Assembly (NCBI GenBank): GCA_003453595.1
Contig: DMOG01000026.1
Location: 1 to 64,000, forward strand
From: Candidatus Uhrbacteria bacterium
GTDB lineage: Bacteria; Patescibacteriota; Patescibacteriia; UBA9934
DNA length: 64,000 bases
Direction of reading: 5' to 3'
This document shows, one piece after another, positions 33,943-40,987 of the stretch (within the stretch, counting starts at the first letter, position 1; each line of letters starts with the position of its first letter). Both the position numbers and the translations under genes were made by a program. The notes under the pieces are model-generated. The model did not search any database. It had not been told where the DNA came from and saw only the letters and a list, made by a program, of their open reading frames with translations.

Positions 33943-34015
33943 AGTCAATTTGACTTAGACATAGAGACTTAGACAAAATGTCTAAGTCTCGAAGCACTTT
34001 AGCTTGATTTTATTG
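33943..34015. repeat. 73-bp direct repeat, copy B, flanking the RAYT gene
   Basis: Same 73-bp unit as at 33086-33158, with the palindrome GACTTAGACA AAA TGTCTAAGTC. It runs up to 5 bases before the stop codon of the next glycosyltransferase gene. Together the two copies bound an element of about 930 bases. Confidence 0.92.
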
Positions 34016-34020
34016 GGTTT

Positions 34021-34851
34021 CTATTTTCGCGGAGATTCTTTGCTGCGGTATTTATAAAAAAACTTTATGGCACTATTTATCTGAATCCAAGTAAATTTAT
34101 TGAACATTTGTTGCAAAAGCCCGCCGTCAGCGCTAGCTCGGCGGTGGTAGTGAATCATGTGTGCATTTGGATAATACACAACTTTGTGTCCGTGTTCCCA
34201 AAATCGGCGACACAAATCATTATCTTCGTAATACATGAAAAATCGCTCATCAAAACTGCCGACTTCATCCAAGGCAGTTTTGCGCGTAAACAAGGCCGCG
34301 CCAATTAGTGAATCAACCTCCATCTGTTGATCATGGCTTTGATCCATCATCAAATAATCCTCAATCGCTTGCTTACCAACTCCAAACTTTCCTAAAAATG
34401 TTCGACGATATGCTGGCACCATTAAAGTTGGAGACCGATAACATGAATACTGCAAACTTCCGTCTGGATTACGCAATTGCGGACCACACATTCCCACCTC
34501 TGGATTTGCGTCCATAAACTCCAGCATTGTTTCCAACGACTCTGGCTGGATCACAATATCTGGATTAAAAATCAGTACATAACGCCCACGCGCCACATCT
34601 ATCCCCCTATTCATAGCTGAGCCAAATCCAACATTACGCTCCAGCGGAATATGACGAACCTGTGGAAACTCAGCGCGCGCCATTTCTCCAAATCCAGCCC
34701 CTGGATTGTTATCAACCACAATAATTTCAAAACCAAGCTTTGGTGCAGCTCGTCGAATACTATCAAGCGTTTGGCGAATAAGATACTTTTCAAATGTATG
34801 GACAATGATAATCGACAAGTCCAGTTGTTGGGCCTTATCTGACATAGGCAC
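34021..34851 (-). CDS. GT2 family glycosyltransferase
   Basis: The 276-residue protein has the GT-A core: SIIIVHTFEKYLIRQTLDSI near the start, VDNNPGAG, NVGFGSAMNRGI, VLIFNPDIV (the DxD-type region) and FFMYYEDNDLCRRFWEHGHKV. It probably adds a rhamnosyl or other hexose residue to an envelope glycan. It overlaps the upstream GT2 gene by 17 bases, so the two are translated together. Its 3' end stops only a few bases from the 73-bp repeat. Confidence 0.92.
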   Translation of the reverse strand: MPMSDKAQQLDLSIIIVHTFEKYLIRQTLDSIRRAAPKLGFEIIVVDNNPGAGFGEMARAEFPQVRHIPLERNVGFGSAMNRGIDVARGRYVLIFNPDIVIQPESLETMLEFMDANPEVGMCGPQLRNPDGSLQYSCYRSPTLMVPAYRRTFLGKFGVGKQAIEDYLMMDQSHDQQMEVDSLIGAALFTRKTALDEVGSFDERFFMYYEDNDLCRRFWEHGHKVVYYPNAHMIHYHRRASADGGLLQQMFNKFTWIQINSAIKFFYKYRSKESPRK

Positions 34852-35866
34852 GAATTTCTTTTTCTGGTTTTATTTGATGCTTGAGAATGAATTTACGCTT
34901 CTTTAACATTTTTGGCAAAAGCCAAACTATCTCCAACAAGCGCTTGCGAGTTTGTTTTTCAAATAAAAATCCATAGATTGCGCGAACAAACTCATGAAAA
35001 AAAATCCATGGTAATGACAAAATTGCATCGCCAACAGTCAGATTCTTGAGTAAAACCAAAAGCTGATTGCGGGTTGAGTAAGCAGCGAAAAATGGATTTT
35101 GCGCCTGACGATTTTTCAATCGTTTCCACCAAGACTGAGTTTGCGCCCCATACATTCCGCGGTAATGATAAGCAATCGCGCCTGGCACAAACACTGTTTT
35201 CCAGCCTCGCTTTTGCAATCTCCAGGCCAAATCACAATCCTCACGATAAGCAAAAAAATCACTATCAAAAAAATCGTTGCCAATCATTACATCAGCCACG
35301 ACTTCAAGTGGGATCAAAAACATTGCGCCCCCAGGACCAAATAAATCTGTGCGTATATCAAACTGGCCTGTATCCATATCTCCTGCTCCTCGATCCTCCA
35401 TCCGCCAAGACTTGGAAACAACCAACCCGGTGGTATCAATCACATCTGACTTAACCGTCTCCTCCAAATACTCATCTCCCACATTCTCGCCAAACGCCCG
35501 GTAGATCTTTGGCTGGACAGCTCCGATATTTTTACCAAGAGCTTTGACCATATTCTCAATCGCCTTTGGCTCAACCAACATATCAGCGTTTGCCAACAAA
35601 ATCGCCGCCTGCTCACCCTCTGGCGCACGATCCAGAGTAAATCGAATCAACTGATTGTGACCCTCGGCAAAGCCAAGATTGCGCTTATTGCGAACTATCA
35701 AATTCTTTGGACAATGATGGGAAATATAATCATAGGTCTCATCAGTACTACCATTATCCAACAGCCGAATAGTAAAGTTTTTGTAAGTTTGTTGAGCCAA
35801 AGAATCCAAAAGAGCAGGCAAATAATCTCGCTCATTCCAGGCAATAATGTGCACATATACATGCAT
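34835..35866 (-). CDS. GT2 family glycosyltransferase with C-terminal membrane-associated part
   Basis: The 343-residue protein has VHIIAWNERDYLPALLDSL, LDNGSTDETYDY, NLGFAEGHNQLI, ILLANADMLVEP and FFAYREDCDLAWRLQKRGW, the GT2 signature. The last 100 residues hold amphipathic helices (LSLPWIFFHEFVRAIYGFLF near 285-305) that may bind the membrane. It forms a pair with the next gene. The product is part of an envelope polysaccharide pathway. Confidence 0.9.
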   Translation of the reverse strand: MHVYVHIIAWNERDYLPALLDSLAQQTYKNFTIRLLDNGSTDETYDYISHHCPKNLIVRNKRNLGFAEGHNQLIRFTLDRAPEGEQAAILLANADMLVEPKAIENMVKALGKNIGAVQPKIYRAFGENVGDEYLEETVKSDVIDTTGLVVSKSWRMEDRGAGDMDTGQFDIRTDLFGPGGAMFLIPLEVVADVMIGNDFFDSDFFAYREDCDLAWRLQKRGWKTVFVPGAIAYHYRGMYGAQTQSWWKRLKNRQAQNPFFAAYSTRNQLLVLLKNLTVGDAILSLPWIFFHEFVRAIYGFLFEKQTRKRLLEIVWLLPKMLKKRKFILKHQIKPEKEIRAYVR

Positions 35867-35994
35867 AGTAAGTTTAGTTTACTTGGAAAAAGGGTGATTG
35901 TCGAGGAGGCCAACCCCCCACTTCTCAGTTCGATCAAATTCGAAAAGATCTCTCCCCTTCTTCACTAAAGTTACGAAGGGCCCATCGAAGTTTG

Positions 35995-36270
35995 ATACGA
36001 AGTTGGGCTAGGCGTCGAGATGGAGAGACTTATTCCCCACTTCGAACGAAGAGAGAAGTCTTCTCGATGAAATCTATCGTCGCTCTGCTCCTCGGGATGG
36101 GAAATAGAAGTCGAGATAGGACAAGACTCATTCCCCACTTCGAACGAAGAGAGAAGTCTTCTCGAGAAGATCTCTCGTCGCTCTGCTCCTCGAGATGGGG
36201 AAAAAGAAGTCGAGAGATGGGAAATGCACTCCTCGACTCCTCGCGTAAACGCTCGGTCGCTCGGAATGAC
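35995..36270. repeat. Tandem-like repeats of about 98 bp (CCCCACTTCGAACGAAG units)
   Basis: The unit ATTCCCCACTTCGAACGAAG..AGAAGTCTTCTCGA..TCGTCGCTCTGCTCCTCG occurs at about 36032 and again at 36130, and degenerate parts lie on both sides. It fills the gap between the GT2 gene at 35866 and the GC-rich lipoprotein gene. It is not a CRISPR array because the copies are adjacent and have no unique spacers. Confidence 0.75.
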
Positions 36271-36312
36271 GGCATATGGAATACAAATATATAAAAAGCC
36301 GTCAAAAGCGAA

Positions 36313-36340
36313 CACCCCCATGACCGAAGTCTTGGGGGTG
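36313..36340 (-). terminator. Terminator of the Asp-Ala lipoprotein gene
   Basis: CACCCCCA and TGGGGGTG pair with an inner GAC..GTC and a CGAA loop. On the minus strand it is followed by TTCGCTTTTGACGGCTTTTT. Confidence 0.85.
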
Positions 36341-36368
36341 ACGGAAGGGGGTTGAGAGAGGCCGCCGT

Positions 36369-37070
36369 CTACATGAAGTAGTACCAGGCGTCGCAGCCCT
36401 CCTCGGGGGTGGTGGCGGAGGTGCCGGTGCTCCAGCCGAGCGACTGGACGCCGGACAGGCCGTCGGTGGTGGTGTCGATGGTCTCGTCCGAGAAGTAGAA
36501 CTGACCGGCCAGCCCGCAACTGGTCCCGTCCAGGTTCGACGAGGCGTACGAGTACGCACCGTCGTCCACCCGCTCGACGTTGAGCTTCAGCGAGTAGAAC
36601 TCGCTGTCGCAGTCGAACTCGCCCTCGACCCACGCCGCGTTGGTCGCGGTGCCGACGGCGTTGCCGTTGCCCCAGGAGGAGCAGACAGCGTTGTCACCGG
36701 CGTCGTAGGCGATGACCCAGAGGGACATCGCGTCATGCGACTGGACACCCCAGTACCCGAGGTACCAAGTGTCGGCGTCGGCATCGGCGTCGGCATCGGC
36801 GTCGGCATCGGCGTCGGCATCGGCGTCCGCGTCCGCATCCGCATCGGCGTCGGCGTCCGCGTCCGCATCGGCGTCCGCGTCGGCATCCGCGTCGGTGTCG
36901 CTGTCGGCATCGGCGTCGGTGTCCGCGTCCTCTTCCCCGTCGCCGGGGTTGAGGTCACGATCGCCGTCGTCGGCGACGTAGCCGGTGTCGACGTCGTCGC
37001 GGTCGCGGGGCTGGGACAGGTCGGTGCAGCCGACGAGGGCTGCGATCATGGTGATCAGGAAATACCGCAT
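36369..37070 (-). CDS. GC-rich lipoprotein with a long Asp-Ala repeat, probable acquired gene
   Basis: The 233-residue protein has a lipoprotein signal (MRYFLITMIAALVGC, Cys15) followed by TDLS. An acidic linker and a tract of about 50 residues made of Asp-Ala dipeptides (about 48-103) come next. The C-terminal domain of about 130 residues has four cysteines (VCSSW, FDCDSE, TSCGLAG, EGCDAW). GGAGAAAGAAA before ATG sets the start at 37070. Such D-A repeats after a lipobox are common in Myxococcota and related GC-rich bacteria. The codon bias is strongly GC-rich here. The promoter is of the host type. Cell-surface attachment is likely; the function is unknown. Confidence 0.8.
   Translation of the reverse strand: MRYFLITMIAALVGCTDLSQPRDRDDVDTGYVADDGDRDLNPGDGEEDADTDADADSDTDADADADADADADADADADADADADADADADADADADADADTWYLGYWGVQSHDAMSLWVIAYDAGDNAVCSSWGNGNAVGTATNAAWVEGEFDCDSEFYSLKLNVERVDDGAYSYASSNLDGTSCGLAGQFYFSDETIDTTTDGLSGVQSLGWSTGTSATTPEEGCDAWYYFM
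36771..36930. repeat. Hexamer-type tandem repeat encoding the Asp-Ala tract
   Basis: The DNA alternates GTCGGC, ATCGGC and GTCCGC blocks (Asp-Ala read on the minus strand). Such low-complexity DNA can vary in length through slippage. Confidence 0.85.
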
Positions 37071-37173
37071 TTTCTTTCTCCGATTTTGGCCCTTTCGAGC
37101 CGGGGGGTGGAAGGCCTTTCGGCCGTTTTTTGAAGGTGTGACAGTCGGGATTGAACCAACATGTCAACAGAGC

Positions 37174-37202
37174 AGGATATCACAAAATAGGGGTTTTGTC
37201 AA
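37174..37202 (-). promoter_or_regulatory. Host-style promoter of the Asp-Ala lipoprotein gene
   Basis: On the minus strand TTGACA (37202-37197) and TATCCT (37179-37174) are 17 bases apart, with AAACCCCTATTTT in the spacer. The leader is about 100 bases. The same spacer beginning, AAACCCCT..TTTT, is at 18628 before another acquired gene. Confidence 0.65.
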
Positions 37203-37226
37203 GGGGTTGGGTTGTAAAATGCACTA

Positions 37227-37251
37227 AAACCAGCCATTTTTGGCTGGTTTT
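37227..37251. terminator. Short bidirectional terminator hairpin
   Basis: AAAACCAGCCA and TGGCTGGTTTT pair around a 3-base loop. It lies between the divergent promoters of the two lipoprotein genes. Confidence 0.75.
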
Positions 37252-37260
37252 TGAGGTTTT

Positions 37261-37337
37261 GATAGGCAACCACCCCACACCCCTCCTTGGGAAGGAGGGG
37301 AATCGAGACTCGGTCTCTCCCCCTTAGTAAGGGGGTC
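37261..37337. repeat. Intergenic repeat (GATAGGCAACCACCCC..CTCGGTCTCTCCC)
   Basis: GATAGGCAACCACCCC, CCTCCTTGGGAAGGAGGGG, AATCGAGACTCGGTCTCTCC and CCCTTAGTAAGGGGG in a row. It is one of four copies or part-copies within 1.2 kb around the two GC-rich lipoprotein genes. Confidence 0.85.
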
Positions 37338-37353
37338 TTTTGCACATCATCTA

Positions 37354-37382
37354 TTGACAAATCTGGCAAAATGGGCTAAGGT
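37354..37382 (+). promoter_or_regulatory. Candidate promoter of the lipoprotein gene at 37659
   Basis: TTGACA (37354-37359) and TAAGGT (37377-37382) are 17 bases apart. The leader of about 280 bases contains a repeat and an inverted repeat, like the gene at 26296. Confidence 0.5.
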
Positions 37383-37403
37383 TCAGCGTTCATTATCAAA
37401 GAA

Positions 37404-37490
37404 GCGGAAGCCTCAACAACCACCCCTCCTCCTTCGCACAAGGCTACGGAGGACTATCGCAATTCCTCCTTGGGAAAGGAGGGGAGCCTG
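37404..37490. repeat. Composite intergenic repeat, near-copy of 58-145
   Basis: GGAAGCCTCAACAACCACCCC, then CCTCCTTCGCACAAGGCTACGGAGG, then CCTCCTTGGGAAAGGAGGGG. It lies in the leader of the lipoprotein gene at 37659. Confidence 0.85.
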
Positions 37491-37507
37491 AGCCAAAAAG
37501 GAAAAAA

Positions 37508-37559
37508 CTCGGCTTTTACAATATCTGCACAAAATCGTGAAGATATTATACAAGCCGAG
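37508..37559. repeat. 19-bp imperfect inverted repeat in the leader of the gene at 37659
   Basis: CTCGGCTTTTACAATATCT (37508-37526) and AGATATTATACAAGCCGAG (37541-37559) pair at 17 of 19 positions, with a 14-base spacer. It marks the left edge of the GC-rich unit. TATTAT inside it could also be a -10 box. Confidence 0.7.
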
Positions 37560-37658
37560 TTCCGATTCCCGAAACCGGCCCGTGCCCGTCCCTCAATCCC
37601 CTTTGCGGGGCGGAGCGGGCATCACCCCCAAAGGCGGAGACCCCGCCAAGGAGGCGCC

Positions 37659-38186
37659 ATGCGCAACCTGATGTGTCTGATCACCATCCTGCTGGCCTCG
37701 GCCTGCACGGATCTGTCCGGAAACCAGAACGGCGAGGAGACCTACGTCCCGTCCATGTCGTCCGACGACATGGACAGCGATGGCCTGGTCGACGGCTACG
37801 ACTCCGACGAGATCGTCGGCCCCATCGCCAGCTACCCGACGGAGCTCTGGGTGAACGCTGGCGCCCTGTCCTTCCCCTGGATGGGTGAGGAGATGTCCTT
37901 CCAGTGCCGCGACCACAACGGCCGGGTGCTGGACTTCGCCTGGCAGTACTGGTACAACGGCGAGGCCACCCCCGCCAACACCTGGTTCGTCGCCTACATC
38001 GACGACCGGGCCGGCGAAGGAGACTGGCTCTGCGCCTTCACCCGCAACGACCGGTCGGTGCTCGACATCACCGTGTCCAACGACCCCCTGGTCTGGACGC
38101 ACGGCGGCGTCTGCATCTACCAGGCCAACAACGGCGTCTACCAGGCGCCGGGCAACAACTCCTGCGACGACATCCGAGGCCTCTAG
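37659..38186 (+). CDS. GC-rich lipoprotein, probable acquired gene, related to the one at 36369
   Basis: The 175-residue protein has a lipoprotein signal ending LASAC (Cys16) followed by TDLS, the same four residues as after the lipid cysteine of the gene at 36369. A short acidic linker (SSDDMDSDGLVDGYDSDE, about 32-49) leads to a domain of about 120 residues with four or five cysteines (FQCRDH, WLCAF, GVCIY, NSCDD), probably disulfide-bonded outside the cell. AAGGAGG at 37648-37654 fixes the start. Third positions are nearly all G or C. The function is unknown. Confidence 0.75.
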   Translation: MRNLMCLITILLASACTDLSGNQNGEETYVPSMSSDDMDSDGLVDGYDSDEIVGPIASYPTELWVNAGALSFPWMGEEMSFQCRDHNGRVLDFAWQYWYNGEATPANTWFVAYIDDRAGEGDWLCAFTRNDRSVLDITVSNDPLVWTHGGVCIYQANNGVYQAPGNNSCDDIRGL

Positions 38187-38208
38187 CCTCGACCGTCGCC
38201 CAATCCTT

Positions 38209-38243
38209 GAACCCCCGACAGCTCAGCTGAGTATCGGGGGTTC
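38209..38243 (+). terminator. Terminator of the lipoprotein gene at 37659
   Basis: GAACCCCCGA pairs with TCGGGGGTTC around a 15-base loop that includes AGCTCAGCT. It is followed by TGTGCGTTT. Confidence 0.8.
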
Positions 38244-38266
38244 TGTGCGTTTAGGTTATAGAACTT

Positions 38267-38371
38267 GATAGGCAACCACCCCCCCCACCCCTCCTTGGGA
38301 AGGAGGGGAGACCGAGGTGCGGGGATCGCGTGATAGGCAACCACCCCTAACCCCTCCTTGGGAAGGAGGGG
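38267..38371. repeat. Two intergenic repeat copies, the second coding the end of rfbD
   Basis: GATAGGCAACCACCCC..CCTCCTTGGGAAGGAGGGG occurs at 38267-38310 and again at 38332-38371. The second copy contains the rfbD stop codon (38347-38349), so about nine codons of rfbD come from the repeat. Confidence 0.85.
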
Positions 38372-39222
38372 TGGTTAGATAAGAACTCTGCTAGTGCTTC
38401 GGTGCGGGGGCGGAGTTTTGGGAACTTTGTGTTTGCTAGTGGCGAGTAGTGTGGACATTTTGCCAGTCGGGGAAAATCACTTCTTGGGCATGGTCGATAG
38501 TTTTCTGTGATTCCCATGGCTTCAAAAACTTCTTTGGCAAATCCGTAAACACTGACAGGCTCACCTTCGTTAACTAGGTGATAGATGCCAGGACAATAGT
38601 CTTTTTCCATTAACTCCAGTACGGCGCGAGCTGCGTCCAAAGCGTAGGTTGGTAAACCATATTCATCGTCAGCGATCTTTAAGTCTGGCAAATCACGGTT
38701 TAAACGAAGCATGATGTCGATAAAGCCTTCTTTGCCACTCTCCCCTGTAGCCTGATTACCAAACAGTTTAACAACTCGACAAATAAAGGTTTTATCACAA
38801 GCTTGCAAAGCCAATCTTTCCCCTTCAAGCTTTGTTTCACCGTATTTTGAAATTGGATTTGGAGTGTCATCCTCTTGATAATAATCCCCTTTTTCCCCAT
38901 CAAAAACATAGTCAGTACTAAAATGCACAAACCTAGCGTGGACAATCTGAGCGGCCTTGGCAAGATTCTCTGGTCCTTTGGCATTGATCTTCATGGCCAA
39001 CTCAAAGATCTCTGGCTCTTCAACTTTATCGACAAGATTGTAAGCAGCGGCATTGATAATCACCTCTGGTTTCTTGTCTTGAACAAAGCTCAAAACTGAT
39101 TCTATGTCTGTGATATCAAGATCTTTTCGAGTAGCTGAAATAACCTTATGACCAGCAGATTCAAAAACCTCAACCAAGTATTGGCCAAGCATTCCTTGTG
39201 AACCTGTGATCATTGTTTTCAT
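38347..39222 (-). CDS. rfbD: dTDP-4-dehydrorhamnose reductase
   Basis: The 291-residue enzyme makes dTDP-L-rhamnose in the last step, with NADPH. It has the Rossmann motif TGSQGMLGQ near 6-14, DLDITD, INAAAYNLVDKVE, STDYVFDGEKGDY and the YGETKLEGE active site (Tyr and Lys). The C-terminal residues NHPSFPRRG are encoded by the interspersed repeat and are not native to the family. It follows rfbC by 25 bases. Confidence 0.96.
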   Translation of the reverse strand: MKTMITGSQGMLGQYLVEVFESAGHKVISATRKDLDITDIESVLSFVQDKKPEVIINAAAYNLVDKVEEPEIFELAMKINAKGPENLAKAAQIVHARFVHFSTDYVFDGEKGDYYQEDDTPNPISKYGETKLEGERLALQACDKTFICRVVKLFGNQATGESGKEGFIDIMLRLNRDLPDLKIADDEYGLPTYALDAARAVLELMEKDYCPGIYHLVNEGEPVSVYGFAKEVFEAMGITENYRPCPRSDFPRLAKCPHYSPLANTKFPKLRPRTEALAEFLSNHPSFPRRG

Positions 39223-39247
39223 AAAAGTGGTAAAGGTTAGTGACCAT

Positions 39248-39793
39248 TTAGAACCTTTTTTTCAAAAACTCCGCCAAGGTCATGGCCTGTGAGTCGCGGG
39301 TTGATAAAATTGGATCGCCATCGAGGGGCCACTTAATATTTATTTCCGGATCATTCCAAGCAATGCCGGCATCGAGATCTGAGTTAAAAGTATTGGAAAC
39401 TTTGTATTGAAGTTCGCAATCAGTAAATGCATAAAAGCCATGAGCAAAACCTTCTGGCACAAAAATCATTTTTTTGTTTTCTTCAGAAAGCTCAAGTCCA
39501 AACCATTGTTTGTAAGTAGGTGAACCAGCTCGCAAATCTACAGCCACATCCCAAAGTCGTCCGCAAGTACAGCGAACAAGTTTGGCCATTGGCTTTGGAT
39601 CTTGTTGAAAGTGAAGACCACGAAGAACACCTTTAGCTGATTTGGAATGATTGTCTTGAACAAAGATTGTATTCAATCCCAACGCATCAAACTTATCCTT
39701 GTTATAAGACTCAAAGAAAAAACCCCGATCATCACCATGAACTTCTGGCTCAATGATTATTAAATCTGGAATTGTGGTTTTTATTGTTTTCAT
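39248..39793 (-). CDS. rfbC: dTDP-4-dehydrorhamnose 3,5-epimerase
   Basis: The 181-residue cupin-fold enzyme converts dTDP-4-keto-6-deoxyglucose to the rhamnose form. Conserved blocks are DDRGFFFESYNKDKF, NHSKSAKGVLRGLHFQ (with the catalytic His), VRCTCGRLWDVAVDLR, FVPEGFAHGFYAFTD, and the DPEINIKWP end. Length is typical. It lies between rfbD and rfbB, with a repeat toward rfbB. Confidence 0.97.
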   Translation of the reverse strand: MKTIKTTIPDLIIIEPEVHGDDRGFFFESYNKDKFDALGLNTIFVQDNHSKSAKGVLRGLHFQQDPKPMAKLVRCTCGRLWDVAVDLRAGSPTYKQWFGLELSEENKKMIFVPEGFAHGFYAFTDCELQYKVSNTFNSDLDAGIAWNDPEINIKWPLDGDPILSTRDSQAMTLAEFLKKRF

Positions 39794-39820
39794 GGGGGGA
39801 AATAGATTAAGAAAGGAGGG

Positions 39821-39935
39821 AAAATCGAGACTCGGTCTCTCCCCCTTAGTAAGGGGGAGTAGGAGGGGGTTAATATAGCTTCCACTTTATAAAATAACCT
39901 CCCCTAACCCCTCCTTAAAAAGGAGGGGAACCGGG
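39821..39935. repeat. Composite intergenic repeat between rfbC and rfbB
   Basis: ATCGAGACTCGGTCTCTCCC, CCCTTAGTAAGGGGGAGTAGG, GGGTTAATATAGCTTCC, and AACCTCCCCTAACCCCTCCTTAAAAAGGAGGGGAACC (positions only; the family as at 25760-25905). It interrupts the rfb operon. Confidence 0.85.
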
Positions 39936-39952
39936 TTTGAGACAGTTTATTA

Positions 39953-40963
39953 TCAAGTCAATCTACCAACATTTTCTTCGTACCATTTTCGGTAGCCTGA
40001 GCTTTGTTTGATTGGCTTCCACCATGACTCATTTTCCTGATACCAACGGATCATTTGCTCAAGACCTTGTTCAAAAGTAACTTGCGGCTTCCAGTTAAGC
40101 TCTGTGCTTATTTTAGAATAATTGATTGCATAACGACGGTCCTGCCCTGGTCGATCTTGGGTAAACTTTAGCATTTCTTCGTGCGCGCCCATAGCTTTGA
40201 TAACTGCCCTGGCAGTTTGGGCAATGCTAAGTTCAGCGTCTCCGCCCATCATGTATGTGTGACCAATTTGACCTCGTTCAATAATAGCCAATATACCAAG
40301 CGCATGATCACGGGCAGTAATCCAGTCACGGATTTGTCGACCATCACCCTGCACACTGATTGGACGGTTTTCCATGAGGTTAGTAATAGCAATGGCCAAA
40401 AACTTCTCAGGATATAAATAGGGACCATAGTTATTGGTGCAGTTTGAGATTGTTCCGCGCAAAGCATGAGAATGAACTGCGGCGCGCACAAGATGATCTG
40501 AAGCGGCTTTGGTGGCACTATATGGATTACGAGGATCGTAGGGAGTAGCTTCATGGAACTTTGGATCATCTGGACCAAGCGAACCAAAAACTTCGTCAGT
40601 ACTAACATGATGAAAACGCTTGCCGTGTCTTACACAAGCATCAATTAGTCTTTGTACTCCTAAAATGTTGGTTAAAATAAAAGGCTCATTATCCATGAGC
40701 GATCGATCAACATGAGTTTCTGCCGCAAAGTTTATAACAGCATCAACCTCTGAAACTAAAGTATTTACCAAATCTTTGTCTGTGATTGAACCGTAGACAA
40801 ACCGGTATCGAGGATGAGTCTGGATATCCAAGGTATTTGCTAGATTACCAGCATAGGTAAGGGCATCCAAATTGATAACTTGCCAATCAGGCCGTTCAGC
40901 AAAGATCACACGAATAAAGTGCGATCCAATAAATCCACACCCTCCTGTGACTAATACTTTCAT
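39953..40963 (-). CDS. rfbB: dTDP-glucose 4,6-dehydratase
   Basis: The 336-residue extended SDR has TGGCGFIGSHF near 6-16, NFAAETHVDRS, HVSTDEVFGSLG, and YSATKAASDHLVRA with the catalytic Tyr and Lys. It also has NNYGPYLYPEKFLAIAI and the ALGILAIIERG region. It converts dTDP-glucose to the 4-keto-6-deoxy sugar. With rfbC and rfbD it forms three of the four rhamnose steps; the thymidylyltransferase rfbA is not in the window. Confidence 0.97.
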   Translation of the reverse strand: MKVLVTGGCGFIGSHFIRVIFAERPDWQVINLDALTYAGNLANTLDIQTHPRYRFVYGSITDKDLVNTLVSEVDAVINFAAETHVDRSLMDNEPFILTNILGVQRLIDACVRHGKRFHHVSTDEVFGSLGPDDPKFHEATPYDPRNPYSATKAASDHLVRAAVHSHALRGTISNCTNNYGPYLYPEKFLAIAITNLMENRPISVQGDGRQIRDWITARDHALGILAIIERGQIGHTYMMGGDAELSIAQTARAVIKAMGAHEEMLKFTQDRPGQDRRYAINYSKISTELNWKPQVTFEQGLEQMIRWYQENESWWKPIKQSSGYRKWYEENVGRLT

Positions 40964-40987
40964 AGTACCTTTTACTTTACATTCTTT

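Noticed and set aside
35995..36270. CRISPR array
   Set aside because: The units are adjacent, about 98 bp, and have no unique spacers. No cas gene is in the window.
36735..37133. Plus-strand frame with Val-Gly-Ile-Gly repeats
   Set aside because: It is the complement of the Asp-Ala tract and has no start signal or signal peptide.
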